Positions 1-7,988 of a DNA stretch of 13,001 nucleotides are shown here, piece by piece. Position 1 is the first letter of the stretch; each line of letters begins with the position of its first letter. Source of the stretch: Nanobdellota archaeon (lineage in GTDB: Archaea > Nanobdellota > Nanobdellia > Woesearchaeales > JAHJBD01); the NCBI GenBank assembly GCA_018813725.1, contig JAHJBD010000092.1, forward strand, positions 1-13,001, in the 5' to 3' direction. Both the position numbers and the translations under genes were made by a program. A model generated the notes under the pieces. It made no database searches. It saw only the letters and a list, made by a program, of their open reading frames with translations, and was not told the DNA's origin.

Positions 1-735
1 ATCAATTATACAATCCCTGGCACACTTCCTGACGGCACTTATTTCCTTAACATGACTGCAGAGGATAATGCTGGAAATATGAATGAGACATTCCTTGGCA
101 ACTTTACTGTTGACAGTATGGCACCTAGGATCGATAACTTAACTACGGTTCCTGGCCTTCCAACCTATAATAATGGTACTGAACAGAATCTTGTTGTTAA
201 CTTTACAAGTTCGGAGTATCCGATCAATATCACATTCTATCTGTATAATAGCACTGGCTCTGTTGTCAATACAAGCGGCCCATGGACAATCCTGAATATC
301 AGTTATCTGCCGGTGAATTATACCCTCCCTGGAACCTTGCCTGATGGAGTGTATCTCCTAAATATGACTGCTGAGGATTTGGCTGGCAATGTGAATGAGA
401 CTTTTGTAGGCAACTTTACAGTAGACAGCATGGTACCTAGGATTGATAACTTGACTACTGTACCTAACTTACCAATCTATAATGATGGGACTGAAGAAGA
501 TATTGTTGTCAACTTTAACAGCAGCGAGTATCCTATCTATGTGACGTTCTATCTGTATAACAGCACTGGCTCTGTTGTTAATACCAGCGGGCCTTGGACT
601 GTTCTTGATGCAAATTATCTGCCTATCAATTATACAATACCTGGCACATTTCCTGACGGAGTATATTTCCTAAATATGATTGCTCGTGATCCTGCTGGTA
701 ATGCTAATGAGACATTCCTTGGCAACTTTACAGTT
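1..735 (+). repeat. Tandem 312-bp (104-codon) Ig-like repeats
   Basis: Units run 112-423 and 424-735, and a partial unit covers 1-111. The period is exact: bases 1-35 line up with 625-659, an offset of 624 = 2 x 312, and the Asp codon opening each unit is at 112, 424 and 736. A stretch such as gagacattccttggcaact occurs in both the first and third units. Each unit encodes the same Ig-like core (P-x-I-D-N-L-T-T-V-P near the start, F-Y-L-Y-N-S-T in the middle, F-x-G-N-F-T-V-D at the end). The array runs off the left edge, so copy number cannot be given. Downstream Ig domains share the fold pattern but not the period. Confidence 0.92.
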
Positions 736-3700
736 GATGGCACTGTCCCGCTGATACAGTTTGAGAGCCCAACTCTTCCAAGCGGGTCTGTTGTACAGAA
801 GACTTGGGTTGAGATAAACGTATCTGCTACAGATATCCATTTTGCTAATATTACTGTGTATCTGTATAACAGCACATCTCTGGTAAATGTGACAACATAC
901 TATAGTTCACCTGCTTATGCAAATATTACAAATCTATCAGATGGTGGTTATTATTACAATGCAACTGTGTATGATTTGGCTGGAAACTACAACAAGACTG
1001 CAACCAGGACATTAACTATCGGGCAGTCAGTTCCAATTGTCAGCCTTGTCGCTCCTGCTCATAATGCGACTGACGGAGATGGGCTTGGTGAATTTACGTG
1101 CAACGCGATTTCAACCAGCGGACTAAAAAATATAAGCATAGTATTTGAAGGATTGATCAACCAGACACTAAATGCCAGCGGAATAACTAATTCTTCGAAC
1201 TTTAATATCTCTGTATTGCCTGATGGCAATTATACTTGGAGCTGCATCGCTTATGATATAGCTGGAAATAGGGGATATTCAGCAAATAGGACATGGTATG
1301 TGAATATATTACAGCTTCCAATATACACCAATACTAGTAACAGGGGGAATACCACAAATTTCTCTAATGTTCCTGACCTTGGGAATGTATGCAATGGAAA
1401 TGCGATACTTGATCAACCAGACGTCGGGCTTATCCAGTGGTTCCATTGCGTCGATGTAAGGAGCCAGAATTTTGATATCAATGTGAACATATCACATAAT
1501 AATATCACTGTTAATTTTGGGCTTAATCCAACATTTAATTCAACTGCAAGGCTCAAGATAAGGAACCTGACATGGGAAGATGTGCCTGTACTTTATAAGA
1601 ACGGAGAGGTATGTCCAAACAGCACTTGTTATGATGTTGAATACAGCAGCAATACCGTAACATTCTATGTGGGTAATTTTTCCTCTTATACTACTGGAGT
1701 AAGCGCTGCACTTGCAATATGGGACAGCGGTGATGCAGACATGCCTTATGCTAACCAGACAGAGGCTATCGGTGATAATGTTGTGTTCTTTGCTAACTAT
1801 ACAAAGACATCAAACCAGAACCCTGTACTTGGCGCAACATGCTTTATCAATTTCAGTGATAAAAGTGCATTCATGACTTATAATACGACCACTTCATATT
1901 ATCAGTATAACAGGACGTTTGCTGCTGTTGGAAACTACAGCTATAACATAACCTGCGACAAGCTTGGATTTGAGAAGCTGAACTTGAGCGATAGTATAAT
2001 CATCACTGACAGTGCTGCACCAAATGTAAGTAATCTGTATCCATTGGCAGGAAGCAATTATTCAGAAGGGTTTATCGTCTCTATCAATGTGACTGTCAAT
2101 GATACAACTGGTGTTGATACAGTTCTTGCTAATGTAACTTTACCTGATGGCAGTTCTGTTATTGTATTCTTAAATCATACAGCGGGACAGTTGTATTTCA
2201 ATAACTTTACACAGACAACATTGATCGGGCTATATAATATTACAATAATCGCTAATGATACATATGGCAACACCAATTATACTGTCAAGACTTACTTTAG
2301 TATTGTTGACAGCACTGCTCCGATAATCAGTTTGAATACGCCGCTTAATAATTCTAACACCTCATCAAGGAATGTTGTGTTTAATTACACTGCAACTGAT
2401 AATTATTATGCTACCATGAACTGTTCTGTCTATGCTGATGGAGCGTATAACAAGAGCGGCACTGGAGTAAATGGTACTCCATCAACTATAACTATCAACA
2501 GCTTTACTGATGGGCTTCACAGCTGGTATATCAACTGTTCTGATGCAATGCGTAATTCAAATGTAAGCAGGGTTAGGTACTTTACAGTTGATACAACTCT
2601 TCCAACATTTACCAGCTTGAAAACCACACCTGATGATGAAGATGGGCTTGATCCAAACATTACGATCACTGTGTATGGAAATGTAACTGATAATATTACA
2701 AGTGTTAATACAGTAATACTGCAGTATAAGCTGCACAGCTCAAGCAATTATACCAACACTTCAATGATATATAATGCTGGACTTGGACTATATGTAGGGT
2801 ATCTGAACCTTAGTGCTGCTGGTGTGTATGACCTTAGGATGTTTGCAAATGATACAGTTGGAAACCGGGATATAAGCAACACTATCAATATTTCAGTATA
2901 CTATGACCGGACATGGACAAGGACACCTTCAACATTCCCTGTTAAGAACGCTAATGTGTCAACATTAGTTACACTTGGTAACTTGATAATCAATAATACA
3001 GGGGATTATGCTATGAATTTCTCAGTGTTGTCTAATTATCCTGCAACTACTACATATGATACTACAGCGAATTTCACATTAGCTGCAAAAGGTGTAAAGA
3101 CATTGCTTGTTAAAGACTTTGTAAATCAAAAAGGTATAAAGATAGTCACGCTAAATATTACAGCATCACCAAATGGTAATCCAAGCTCTAGAAAGACTAC
3201 TGGACAGATAGTAGTTGCAGGCGGACAGCCAGTATTGTCTGTAACATTCACAACACCATCTGCAGATACTCTTTCAGTTCTTAGGGGCGCAACATCAGTC
3301 GAGTTTACTGCACAGGTTGAGAATATCGGAAGAGGGAATGCTACTAATGTAACATTGTTCCTTGATATACCTGCTTCATGGACAGTCACGTTTGGCGCTA
3401 CAAGCGTATTCTTTGGCCAGATACTGCCTGGAAATACTGAACAGATATCAATTGAGGTCACTATACCAGCAAACGAGACACTTGGTGATTATATTGTGGT
3501 CGGTAATGTGACTGGTTATAACACAACAGGTGGAAAACTTGAACTACTTGGACTTGCTTTCTCAGATACTGTTACTGTAACTGTGACTGAGCCTGCTTCT
3601 ACATTAGGTGGCGGCGGAGCAGGCGGCGGTGGCGGAGGTACTACTACAATTGCTCCAAGCACACCTGCAGGCAGCGGTGGCGGCGGAGGCTCTTCTGGAC

Positions 3701-5322
3701 CTAAGGTAATCGGAGGGCTAGTATTATTTGATACTGAGGAAAGCTTTGAGGTTGTAAGAGGAATGTCTGAGTATTTCCCTATCAAGATAACTAACGTCTA
3801 CCAGGATGCTACTATGTATAATGTGAAGATAAGTGTAGATGGGTATCTTGCACAGTATCTTACGCTGGTTCCAGATGAGATAGACTCAATCTTACCTGGC
3901 ATGTCAAAAACAATCAGGGTAAAGATAGATTCGCCAAGGTATTTTGACAGGGAAGAGTTTGACCTTTACTTCAAGATAACATCGAACTTGCGCGGTTCTG
4001 AGACAATCACACTTGAGAATGGCGAAAAGTCAACGCGTAATATCGATAAGAACCTGGTTGAGAACAGGTTTGTGAAGCTGTATGTGCTTGAGATAAGCGA
4101 GACTGAGGCTAATTTCAGTCTGGCAGAAGCTGAGAAATATATACAGGAGATGAAAGATGAGGGCATACCTAGTTCAAAGGTTGAGCTGCTGCTTGAGCAG
4201 GCAAGAAAGGCTATGGAAAGCAAAGATTATGGCCGCGCAAGAGATATCAGCGAACAGATCGGCCAAGCTAGAAATGATGGGTTTAAAGCGCGAGATCTTA
4301 TCTCTAAATTAAGGGACCAGATCGCTCTTGCAGAGGATAAAGGGGTTGATGTATCAGAAGCAAAGGCTTTGCTAAATCTTGCTATAGCTGCTTATGAAAG
4401 AGGAGATTTTGAGACTGCAATTTTTAGAGCTAATGATGCTATCGTTACAATACTATTATTGAGCCAAGGAAGGTTGAATATAATCTGGCTGCTAAGGACA
4501 TACTGGCATTACTTCCTATTATTGTTCGGAGTATTGTTGCTGCTTGGATGGCTAGTGAGGCGCAGGGTATTGATAATATTGATAAAGAGGAAGCTTGAAG
4601 ACCTGGATAAGGAAGAAGCTACAATACATGGACTGATGGAGGATTTGCAACGGAGCGTATTCAAGAAAAAGGAGATCTCTGTATCAGAGTATCATACACA
4701 AGTGTATAATTATGAGAAACGCTTATCTGAGATAAGGCATGAGAGAGACCAGCTACAGCATAAGAGGATATCTATGTATAGGGGAGAAAAGGAGCTATTG
4801 ATGCTCAATAAAGAGGACGCAGCAGTTGTTGAGAAATTGCGCAGATTGCAGGATGCATATTTTAACAGGAAAACTATCAATCATAGGACATATTCACGTA
4901 AGAAGGAAGAATATTCATTAAGAAGACAGGAGATAGAGAATTCGCTTGCATTGATAGAGAGGAAAAATGCGACAAAAGAGGCTTTAAAGGAGGTCAAGGC
5001 GCACAAAAAAGCAGCAAAGACCGGAAAGGTTGCAGCTATGAGCGTTCCTATGGTTGAAAAAGGAAGCGGGTTGAAGCGTGAGGGGCATCCAATGCATAAT
5101 CCTTTCCTTGATAAGCTGATTGCAATATTTTCAATCGCTGGAATGTTTGTGATGTCGGTCGGCATCTTGCTAAACGCACAGATGATCACAGAAAGGGTAC
5201 CTTATGGAGAGCTCTTGTCATCTGCAAAGATTCCTGGTGACATATTGACTGTGACGATGTTGGTTTTTGTTGTATTTGCTATTGCAGTAATGATATTTTA
5301 TGGTGGGAAAAATGAGAAGTGA
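1..5322 (+). CDS. Giant Ig-repeat surface protein with membrane anchor and cytoplasmic coiled coil (5' partial)
   Basis: The frame is open from base 1, so the gene starts upstream; 1773 residues are visible. Order seen: 104-residue Ig-like repeats (residues 1-245), diverged Ig-like domains of the 'DxAGN...T' type (to about 990), a CARDB/NEW3-like beta-sandwich (about 1077-1198), a Gly-rich linker (1203-1234), another beta-sandwich (about 1235-1335), helical hairpins (about 1370-1485), a membrane segment (about 1501-1519), a Lys/Glu-rich coiled coil (about 1520-1690), and two further membrane segments (about 1706-1726 and 1744-1769). More than 40 N-x-S/T sequons lie in the first ~560 residues and few follow the Gly linker, which fits a glycosylated exterior and a cytoplasmic coiled coil. 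The role is unknown; adhesion, S-layer-like anchoring or envelope sensing are inferences. The stop overlaps the next gene by 11 bp, so the two are probably cotranslated. Confidence 0.9.
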   Translation: MNYTIPGTLPDGTYFLNMTAEDNAGNMNETFLGNFTVDSMAPRIDNLTTVPGLPTYNNGTEQNLVVNFTSSEYPINITFYLYNSTGSVVNTSGPWTILNISYLPVNYTLPGTLPDGVYLLNMTAEDLAGNVNETFVGNFTVDSMVPRIDNLTTVPNLPIYNDGTEEDIVVNFNSSEYPIYVTFYLYNSTGSVVNTSGPWTVLDANYLPINYTIPGTFPDGVYFLNMIARDPAGNANETFLGNFTVDGTVPLIQFESPTLPSGSVVQKTWVEINVSATDIHFANITVYLYNSTSLVNVTTYYSSPAYANITNLSDGGYYYNATVYDLAGNYNKTATRTLTIGQSVPIVSLVAPAHNATDGDGLGEFTCNAISTSGLKNISIVFEGLINQTLNASGITNSSNFNISVLPDGNYTWSCIAYDIAGNRGYSANRTWYVNILQLPIYTNTSNRGNTTNFSNVPDLGNVCNGNAILDQPDVGLIQWFHCVDVRSQNFDINVNISHNNITVNFGLNPTFNSTARLKIRNLTWEDVPVLYKNGEVCPNSTCYDVEYSSNTVTFYVGNFSSYTTGVSAALAIWDSGDADMPYANQTEAIGDNVVFFANYTKTSNQNPVLGATCFINFSDKSAFMTYNTTTSYYQYNRTFAAVGNYSYNITCDKLGFEKLNLSDSIIITDSAAPNVSNLYPLAGSNYSEGFIVSINVTVNDTTGVDTVLANVTLPDGSSVIVFLNHTAGQLYFNNFTQTTLIGLYNITIIANDTYGNTNYTVKTYFSIVDSTAPIISLNTPLNNSNTSSRNVVFNYTATDNYYATMNCSVYADGAYNKSGTGVNGTPSTITINSFTDGLHSWYINCSDAMRNSNVSRVRYFTVDTTLPTFTSLKTTPDDEDGLDPNITITVYGNVTDNITSVNTVILQYKLHSSSNYTNTSMIYNAGLGLYVGYLNLSAAGVYDLRMFANDTVGNRDISNTINISVYYDRTWTRTPSTFPVKNANVSTLVTLGNLIINNTGDYAMNFSVLSNYPATTTYDTTANFTLAAKGVKTLLVKDFVNQKGIKIVTLNITASPNGNPSSRKTTGQIVVAGGQPVLSVTFTTPSADTLSVLRGATSVEFTAQVENIGRGNATNVTLFLDIPASWTVTFGATSVFFGQILPGNTEQISIEVTIPANETLGDYIVVGNVTGYNTTGGKLELLGLAFSDTVTVTVTEPASTLGGGGAGGGGGGTTTIAPSTPAGSGGGGGSSGPKVIGGLVLFDTEESFEVVRGMSEYFPIKITNVYQDATMYNVKISVDGYLAQYLTLVPDEIDSILPGMSKTIRVKIDSPRYFDREEFDLYFKITSNLRGSETITLENGEKSTRNIDKNLVENRFVKLYVLEISETEANFSLAEAEKYIQEMKDEGIPSSKVELLLEQARKAMESKDYGRARDISEQIGQARNDGFKARDLISKLRDQIALAEDKGVDVSEAKALLNLAIAAYERGDFETAIFRANDAIVTILLLSQGRLNIIWLLRTYWHYFLLLFGVLLLLGWLVRRRVLIILIKRKLEDLDKEEATIHGLMEDLQRSVFKKKEISVSEYHTQVYNYEKRLSEIRHERDQLQHKRISMYRGEKELLMLNKEDAAVVEKLRRLQDAYFNRKTINHRTYSRKKEEYSLRRQEIENSLALIERKNATKEALKEVKAHKKAAKTGKVAAMSVPMVEKGSGLKREGHPMHNPFLDKLIAIFSIAGMFVMSVGILLNAQMITERVPYGELLSSAKIPGDILTVTMLVFVVFAIAVMIFYGGKNEK
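3607..3702 (+). other. Glycine-rich hinge inside the giant surface protein
   Basis: This low-complexity stretch encodes two Gly runs separated by a Thr/Ala/Pro/Ser spacer and is locally GC-rich because of ggc/ggt/gga codons. It separates the sequon-rich Ig/CARDB-like part from the membrane-proximal beta-sandwich and helical part. It reads as a flexible hinge between the outer arm and the membrane module. On the opposite strand it gives a spurious proline-rich open frame. Confidence 0.8.
5302..5307 (+). promoter_or_regulatory. Ribosome binding site GGTGGG deciding the start at 5312
   Basis: GGTGGG ends 4 nt before the ATG at 5312 and lies inside the end of the upstream gene. An in-frame ATG at 5300 has only AT-rich sequence in front of it, so the downstream start is preferred. 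The arrangement suggests translational coupling to the giant protein. Confidence 0.6.
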
Positions 5323-6343
5323 AACTGAGAACGTGAAATGGATGTATCTTATCGGGATAGTGTTGTTAGCATTGTCCATATTTGGCATATCTCATATATC
5401 AACTGAACATTGGGGTATCACTGGAGCAGTAGTAGGAACCAGCGTCGCTGATATAAGTGATGATCCGAACGCTTACCTCATCGATCAGTATAAGGATGCT
5501 ACCAAAGATGATGCTTTTGCAGCGCTTCTTGATGCTGAGCAGATACTCTATGAGATGAAGCAGGATAACCTGAGCATCCATTACATAAATGACAGCCTGA
5601 TAGAGGCAAGGGGTTATTTTGAAGGCAATGATTATGATGTGCTTTTAAGAGAGATTGAGCTGATCGAAGACCCTATACGGAGAGAGAGCGCTAAAGATGC
5701 GCTGATAACTGCAGAGCGGACTGTGGGTACAGGAGTAGATTATCCAAGGGTTATGCAGATTGTTGAAGATATCAAATGGAGACGTGATAAGGCATATGAG
5801 CTTCAAGACAGGATACGTGCATACGAGATCCTTTTCAGCGAGCTTTCACCAAGCATGAACATAAGTACTGCTGTCTTGATCCTTGACAATGCCCGAATTG
5901 AACTGGATGATGAAAGGTATGTCAAATCTGAAGATCAGCTTAGCCTGATAGATAATGAGCTTGACAAGATTCGGGCTGAGAGCACTTTTGTAAGGACAAT
6001 AATCAGGATAGGAAGAGATACGATAATCGCATTTTTTGTCGATAATTACATTGCGATAATAGTATTTTTGCTCTTGGTACTGATATTTTTCATGGTATTT
6101 TTCAGAAGGCTGCAGATATATCTTCTTAAAAAGAAGATAAGAGATATGGTGCTTGAACAGGATGTCTTGATCAAGCTTATCAAGACAGCTCAGGAAGACT
6201 ATTATGCACATGTTAAGATCCCAAGGAAGCTGTATGAGACAAAGGTGTTCAATTATAAAAAGCGTGCTGGGGAGATCAAGAGCCAGCTTCCTGTGCTGAA
6301 CAGAAGCCTTGACAAGCTTAAAAAATTAAAGAGGTTTGTATGA
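5312..6343 (+). CDS. Membrane protein paralogous to the C-terminal module of the giant surface protein
   Basis: The 343-residue protein has an N-terminal membrane segment (about 11-26) followed by an ITGAVVG stretch, a long helical ectodomain (about 60-230), a second membrane segment (about 246-264), a basic stretch and a cytoplasmic coiled coil (265-343). The ectodomain resembles the helical part of the preceding protein (LLDAEQILYEMK against LAEAEKYIQEMK, then L.EAR in both). The tail motif YETKVFNYKKRAGEI (308-322) matches YHTQVYNYEKRLSEI there. It therefore looks like a paralog of that C-terminal module without the Ig arm and without the last two membrane segments. The start at 5312 is chosen from the GGTGGG site; 5300 is the alternative. 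The function is unknown; a partner of the giant protein in one envelope complex is inferred. Confidence 0.87.
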   Translation: MRSETENVKWMYLIGIVLLALSIFGISHISTEHWGITGAVVGTSVADISDDPNAYLIDQYKDATKDDAFAALLDAEQILYEMKQDNLSIHYINDSLIEARGYFEGNDYDVLLREIELIEDPIRRESAKDALITAERTVGTGVDYPRVMQIVEDIKWRRDKAYELQDRIRAYEILFSELSPSMNISTAVLILDNARIELDDERYVKSEDQLSLIDNELDKIRAESTFVRTIIRIGRDTIIAFFVDNYIAIIVFLLLVLIFFMVFFRRLQIYLLKKKIRDMVLEQDVLIKLIKTAQEDYYAHVKIPRKLYETKVFNYKKRAGEIKSQLPVLNRSLDKLKKLKRFV

Positions 6344-6870
6344 AAAAGAAGGATCTTGTTGCAGTTGCTGTAATCTCTTTTATCTGGGCTGTCTTAACTA
6401 TTGTCCTTAATCTTACCCAGACGTATTGGGGTTTTGTGGGTGTGCTTTTTGTTACTGGGCTTTTTGCTTGTTTGGTCGCGTTTTTGGTCAAGAAGATAGG
6501 TTCGGTATTGTTGTTTTTCTGTCTTGGGGGGATATTTAGCATAGGTTTTGATAATCTAGGGCTTGGATATTGGAAACTCCTTGTATTGCCTCTTATGGGG
6601 GTTGTTTTTGAGCTTGCATATTTTGGGCTTCGGATGGAATTTAAGAACCTGGCTGTTGATGGGTTAATCGCTGCAGCACTTTCAAATGGGGCATTGCCGT
6701 TCTTGATGATGCTTCTTATCAAGGGAGGTAATAGGGATATTTTGTCTTATGCGATAAATTTCTCAATTATTGCAGCCTTGTCTGGGATATGCGGTGCTGT
6801 GGTAATGTCAATATTATGGTACTACATAAAAAGCACAGAATTTGTGGTCAAGTTTCAGTATTCTTCTTAA
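6340..6870 (+). CDS. Small multi-pass membrane protein, function unknown
   Basis: This 176-residue, strongly hydrophobic protein has about five to six membrane segments (roughly 6-26, 31-50, 54-72, 78-96, 105-127 and 137-162), short loops and a Lys-rich N-terminus. Its ATG overlaps the preceding stop (ATGA at 6340-6343), and GAGGT at 6331-6335 sits 4 nt before it, so it is very likely cotranslated with the two upstream genes. Size, helix count and the last helix (ALSGICGAVVMSILWYYIK) recall ECF-transporter S components, but I see no ATPase or EcfT gene and no ligand motif, so this is only a suggestion. It could equally be an assembly or stability factor for the surface proteins. Confidence 0.8.
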   Translation: MKKKDLVAVAVISFIWAVLTIVLNLTQTYWGFVGVLFVTGLFACLVAFLVKKIGSVLLFFCLGGIFSIGFDNLGLGYWKLLVLPLMGVVFELAYFGLRMEFKNLAVDGLIAAALSNGALPFLMMLLIKGGNRDILSYAINFSIIAALSGICGAVVMSILWYYIKSTEFVVKFQYSS

Positions 6871-6886
6871 CTTTTGAGTGCACTAT

Positions 6887-7987
6887 CTAACTTGTTTCTA
6901 TCCCGCCAAAGACTTCCTGGTCAGGGTAGATGACTATGCCTGTGTCTGTGATCTCCATGGCGACAATCTTTTTCTTGTGGTGTTCGCCTCTTAGTTTTAG
7001 GATCTCTATGGCGTTTTCCCTTACATCTTCGCGCTTGATATTATAGAATACGATAACACCGTCTGCAAGGAACTCTTCAACACCGGTAGTTGAGAATATC
7101 TCAGGGATCTGTTTTGTCTCTGTGATAAGTAGGTTAGTTGAGCCCAGCTTTTCAAAGAACCTGAAAAGCTGCTCTATGTAGATCCTGTAGCTGTCTTCTT
7201 TGCCTGTGAACGCAGAAGCTATAGCAGTGAGGCTGTCAAGGCCGATGAATGTAGGCTTGATGTTGCCCGGTAAGATAACAGGGTCTAGGTCGATCAAAAG
7301 CTCACCTTTTTCCTTTTCAAGCATGGCTTCAATCGTCCTTGTGATCTCGAAAGGTGAGTATCTCTTTATTACCAGGTTTCCTGATTTGATAAGCTTTTCA
7401 GGGTTCCAGCCAAAATCTTTCATATGGTTGATAAGCCGCTGCTCAGATTCCTCAAAACTCATATAGAAGCATTTCTCGCCATGTGATGCATGGTAGCAAA
7501 GAGTTTGCAGTGCGAAGATAGTCTTGCCTGAGCCTGCGCCGCCTGCGACAAGAATTGATGATCCTTTTGGGATGCCTTTATTCAAGAGCTCGTCAAAGCC
7601 TTTGATGCCGGTAAAAACGTATTTTTTTGTGTCTGGTTTTCCCTCACTTATCTTGACTTTCTTGAACTGGTCTCTTTCTCTTGCAATCTCAGCCTTTATA
7701 TCGGCCATGTTGAATCTCTTCTTGCCGCCTTTTTCTACCTTTTCTTTTAAGTCCTTTTCAGGCTTATTTTCAATTGGCTTTGTTTGTTTAACTGGCTCCT
7801 TTTTTATGTGTTTCTCCTGTCTTGCCAAGTCTTCTTTTATCGACCTTGTGACAGCTTTAATGTCTTTTTTTGGTTCTTTCTTGAACCTATCTTTAAATTT
7901 GGACAATACTTTTGGTTTTTCAGCTACTGGGACTGCCTTTACCTTAGGCTTATTTTTCAGTTTTTCTGCTTTTGATAGTAGTCCCAT
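6887..7987 (-). CDS. KaiC/RAD55-family RecA-like ATPase with charged N-terminal extension
   Basis: The 366-residue protein has one KaiC-type domain (about 121-360). Visible motifs are F-T-G-I-K-G-F-D-E-L-L (125-135), Walker A GGAGSGKT (149-156), the paired glutamates FEE (178-180) expected for catalysis in KaiC proteins, Walker B FIGLD (247-251), EEFLADGVI (304-312) and LRGEHH (332-337). All the usual active-site features are present, so it should bind and hydrolyse ATP. Residues 1-115 are a Lys/Glu/Pro-rich, probably disordered or helical tail, unusual for the short KaiC proteins, that may dock on a partner. The gene begins 1 bp after the stop of the coiled-coil gene, so the two form an operon and probably work together. 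Most archaeal KaiC-like proteins are not clock proteins; a signalling role fits this context. The archaellum protein FlaH/ArlH is related, but no archaellum genes are visible. Confidence 0.92.
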   Translation of the reverse strand: MGLLSKAEKLKNKPKVKAVPVAEKPKVLSKFKDRFKKEPKKDIKAVTRSIKEDLARQEKHIKKEPVKQTKPIENKPEKDLKEKVEKGGKKRFNMADIKAEIARERDQFKKVKISEGKPDTKKYVFTGIKGFDELLNKGIPKGSSILVAGGAGSGKTIFALQTLCYHASHGEKCFYMSFEESEQRLINHMKDFGWNPEKLIKSGNLVIKRYSPFEITRTIEAMLEKEKGELLIDLDPVILPGNIKPTFIGLDSLTAIASAFTGKEDSYRIYIEQLFRFFEKLGSTNLLITETKQIPEIFSTTGVEEFLADGVIVFYNIKREDVRENAIEILKLRGEHHKKKIVAMEITDTGIVIYPDQEVFGGIETS

Positions 7988-7988
7988 C

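Noticed and set aside
1..735. CRISPR-like or mobile-element repeats
   Set aside because: The repeats are in-frame, 104 codons long, protein-coding throughout and have no spacers or terminal inverted repeats.
3516..3785. Antisense open frame with polyproline runs
   Set aside because: It is the reverse complement of the glycine-rich linker and its surroundings, with no promoter or ribosome site; a compositional shadow.
5300..5311. Upstream ATG at 5300 as start of the second surface protein
   Set aside because: It has no ribosome site, whereas ATG 5312 is preceded by GGTGGG at 4 nt; kept only as an alternative.
6887..7987. Assignment as the archaellum ATPase-like protein FlaH/ArlH
   Set aside because: It has the KaiC-type paired glutamates and a long charged N-terminal tail, and no archaellum gene is nearby.
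6887..7987. Circadian clock role for the KaiC-like protein
   Set aside because: It has a single KaiC domain and there is no KaiA or KaiB gene; most archaeal KaiC-like proteins are not clock components.
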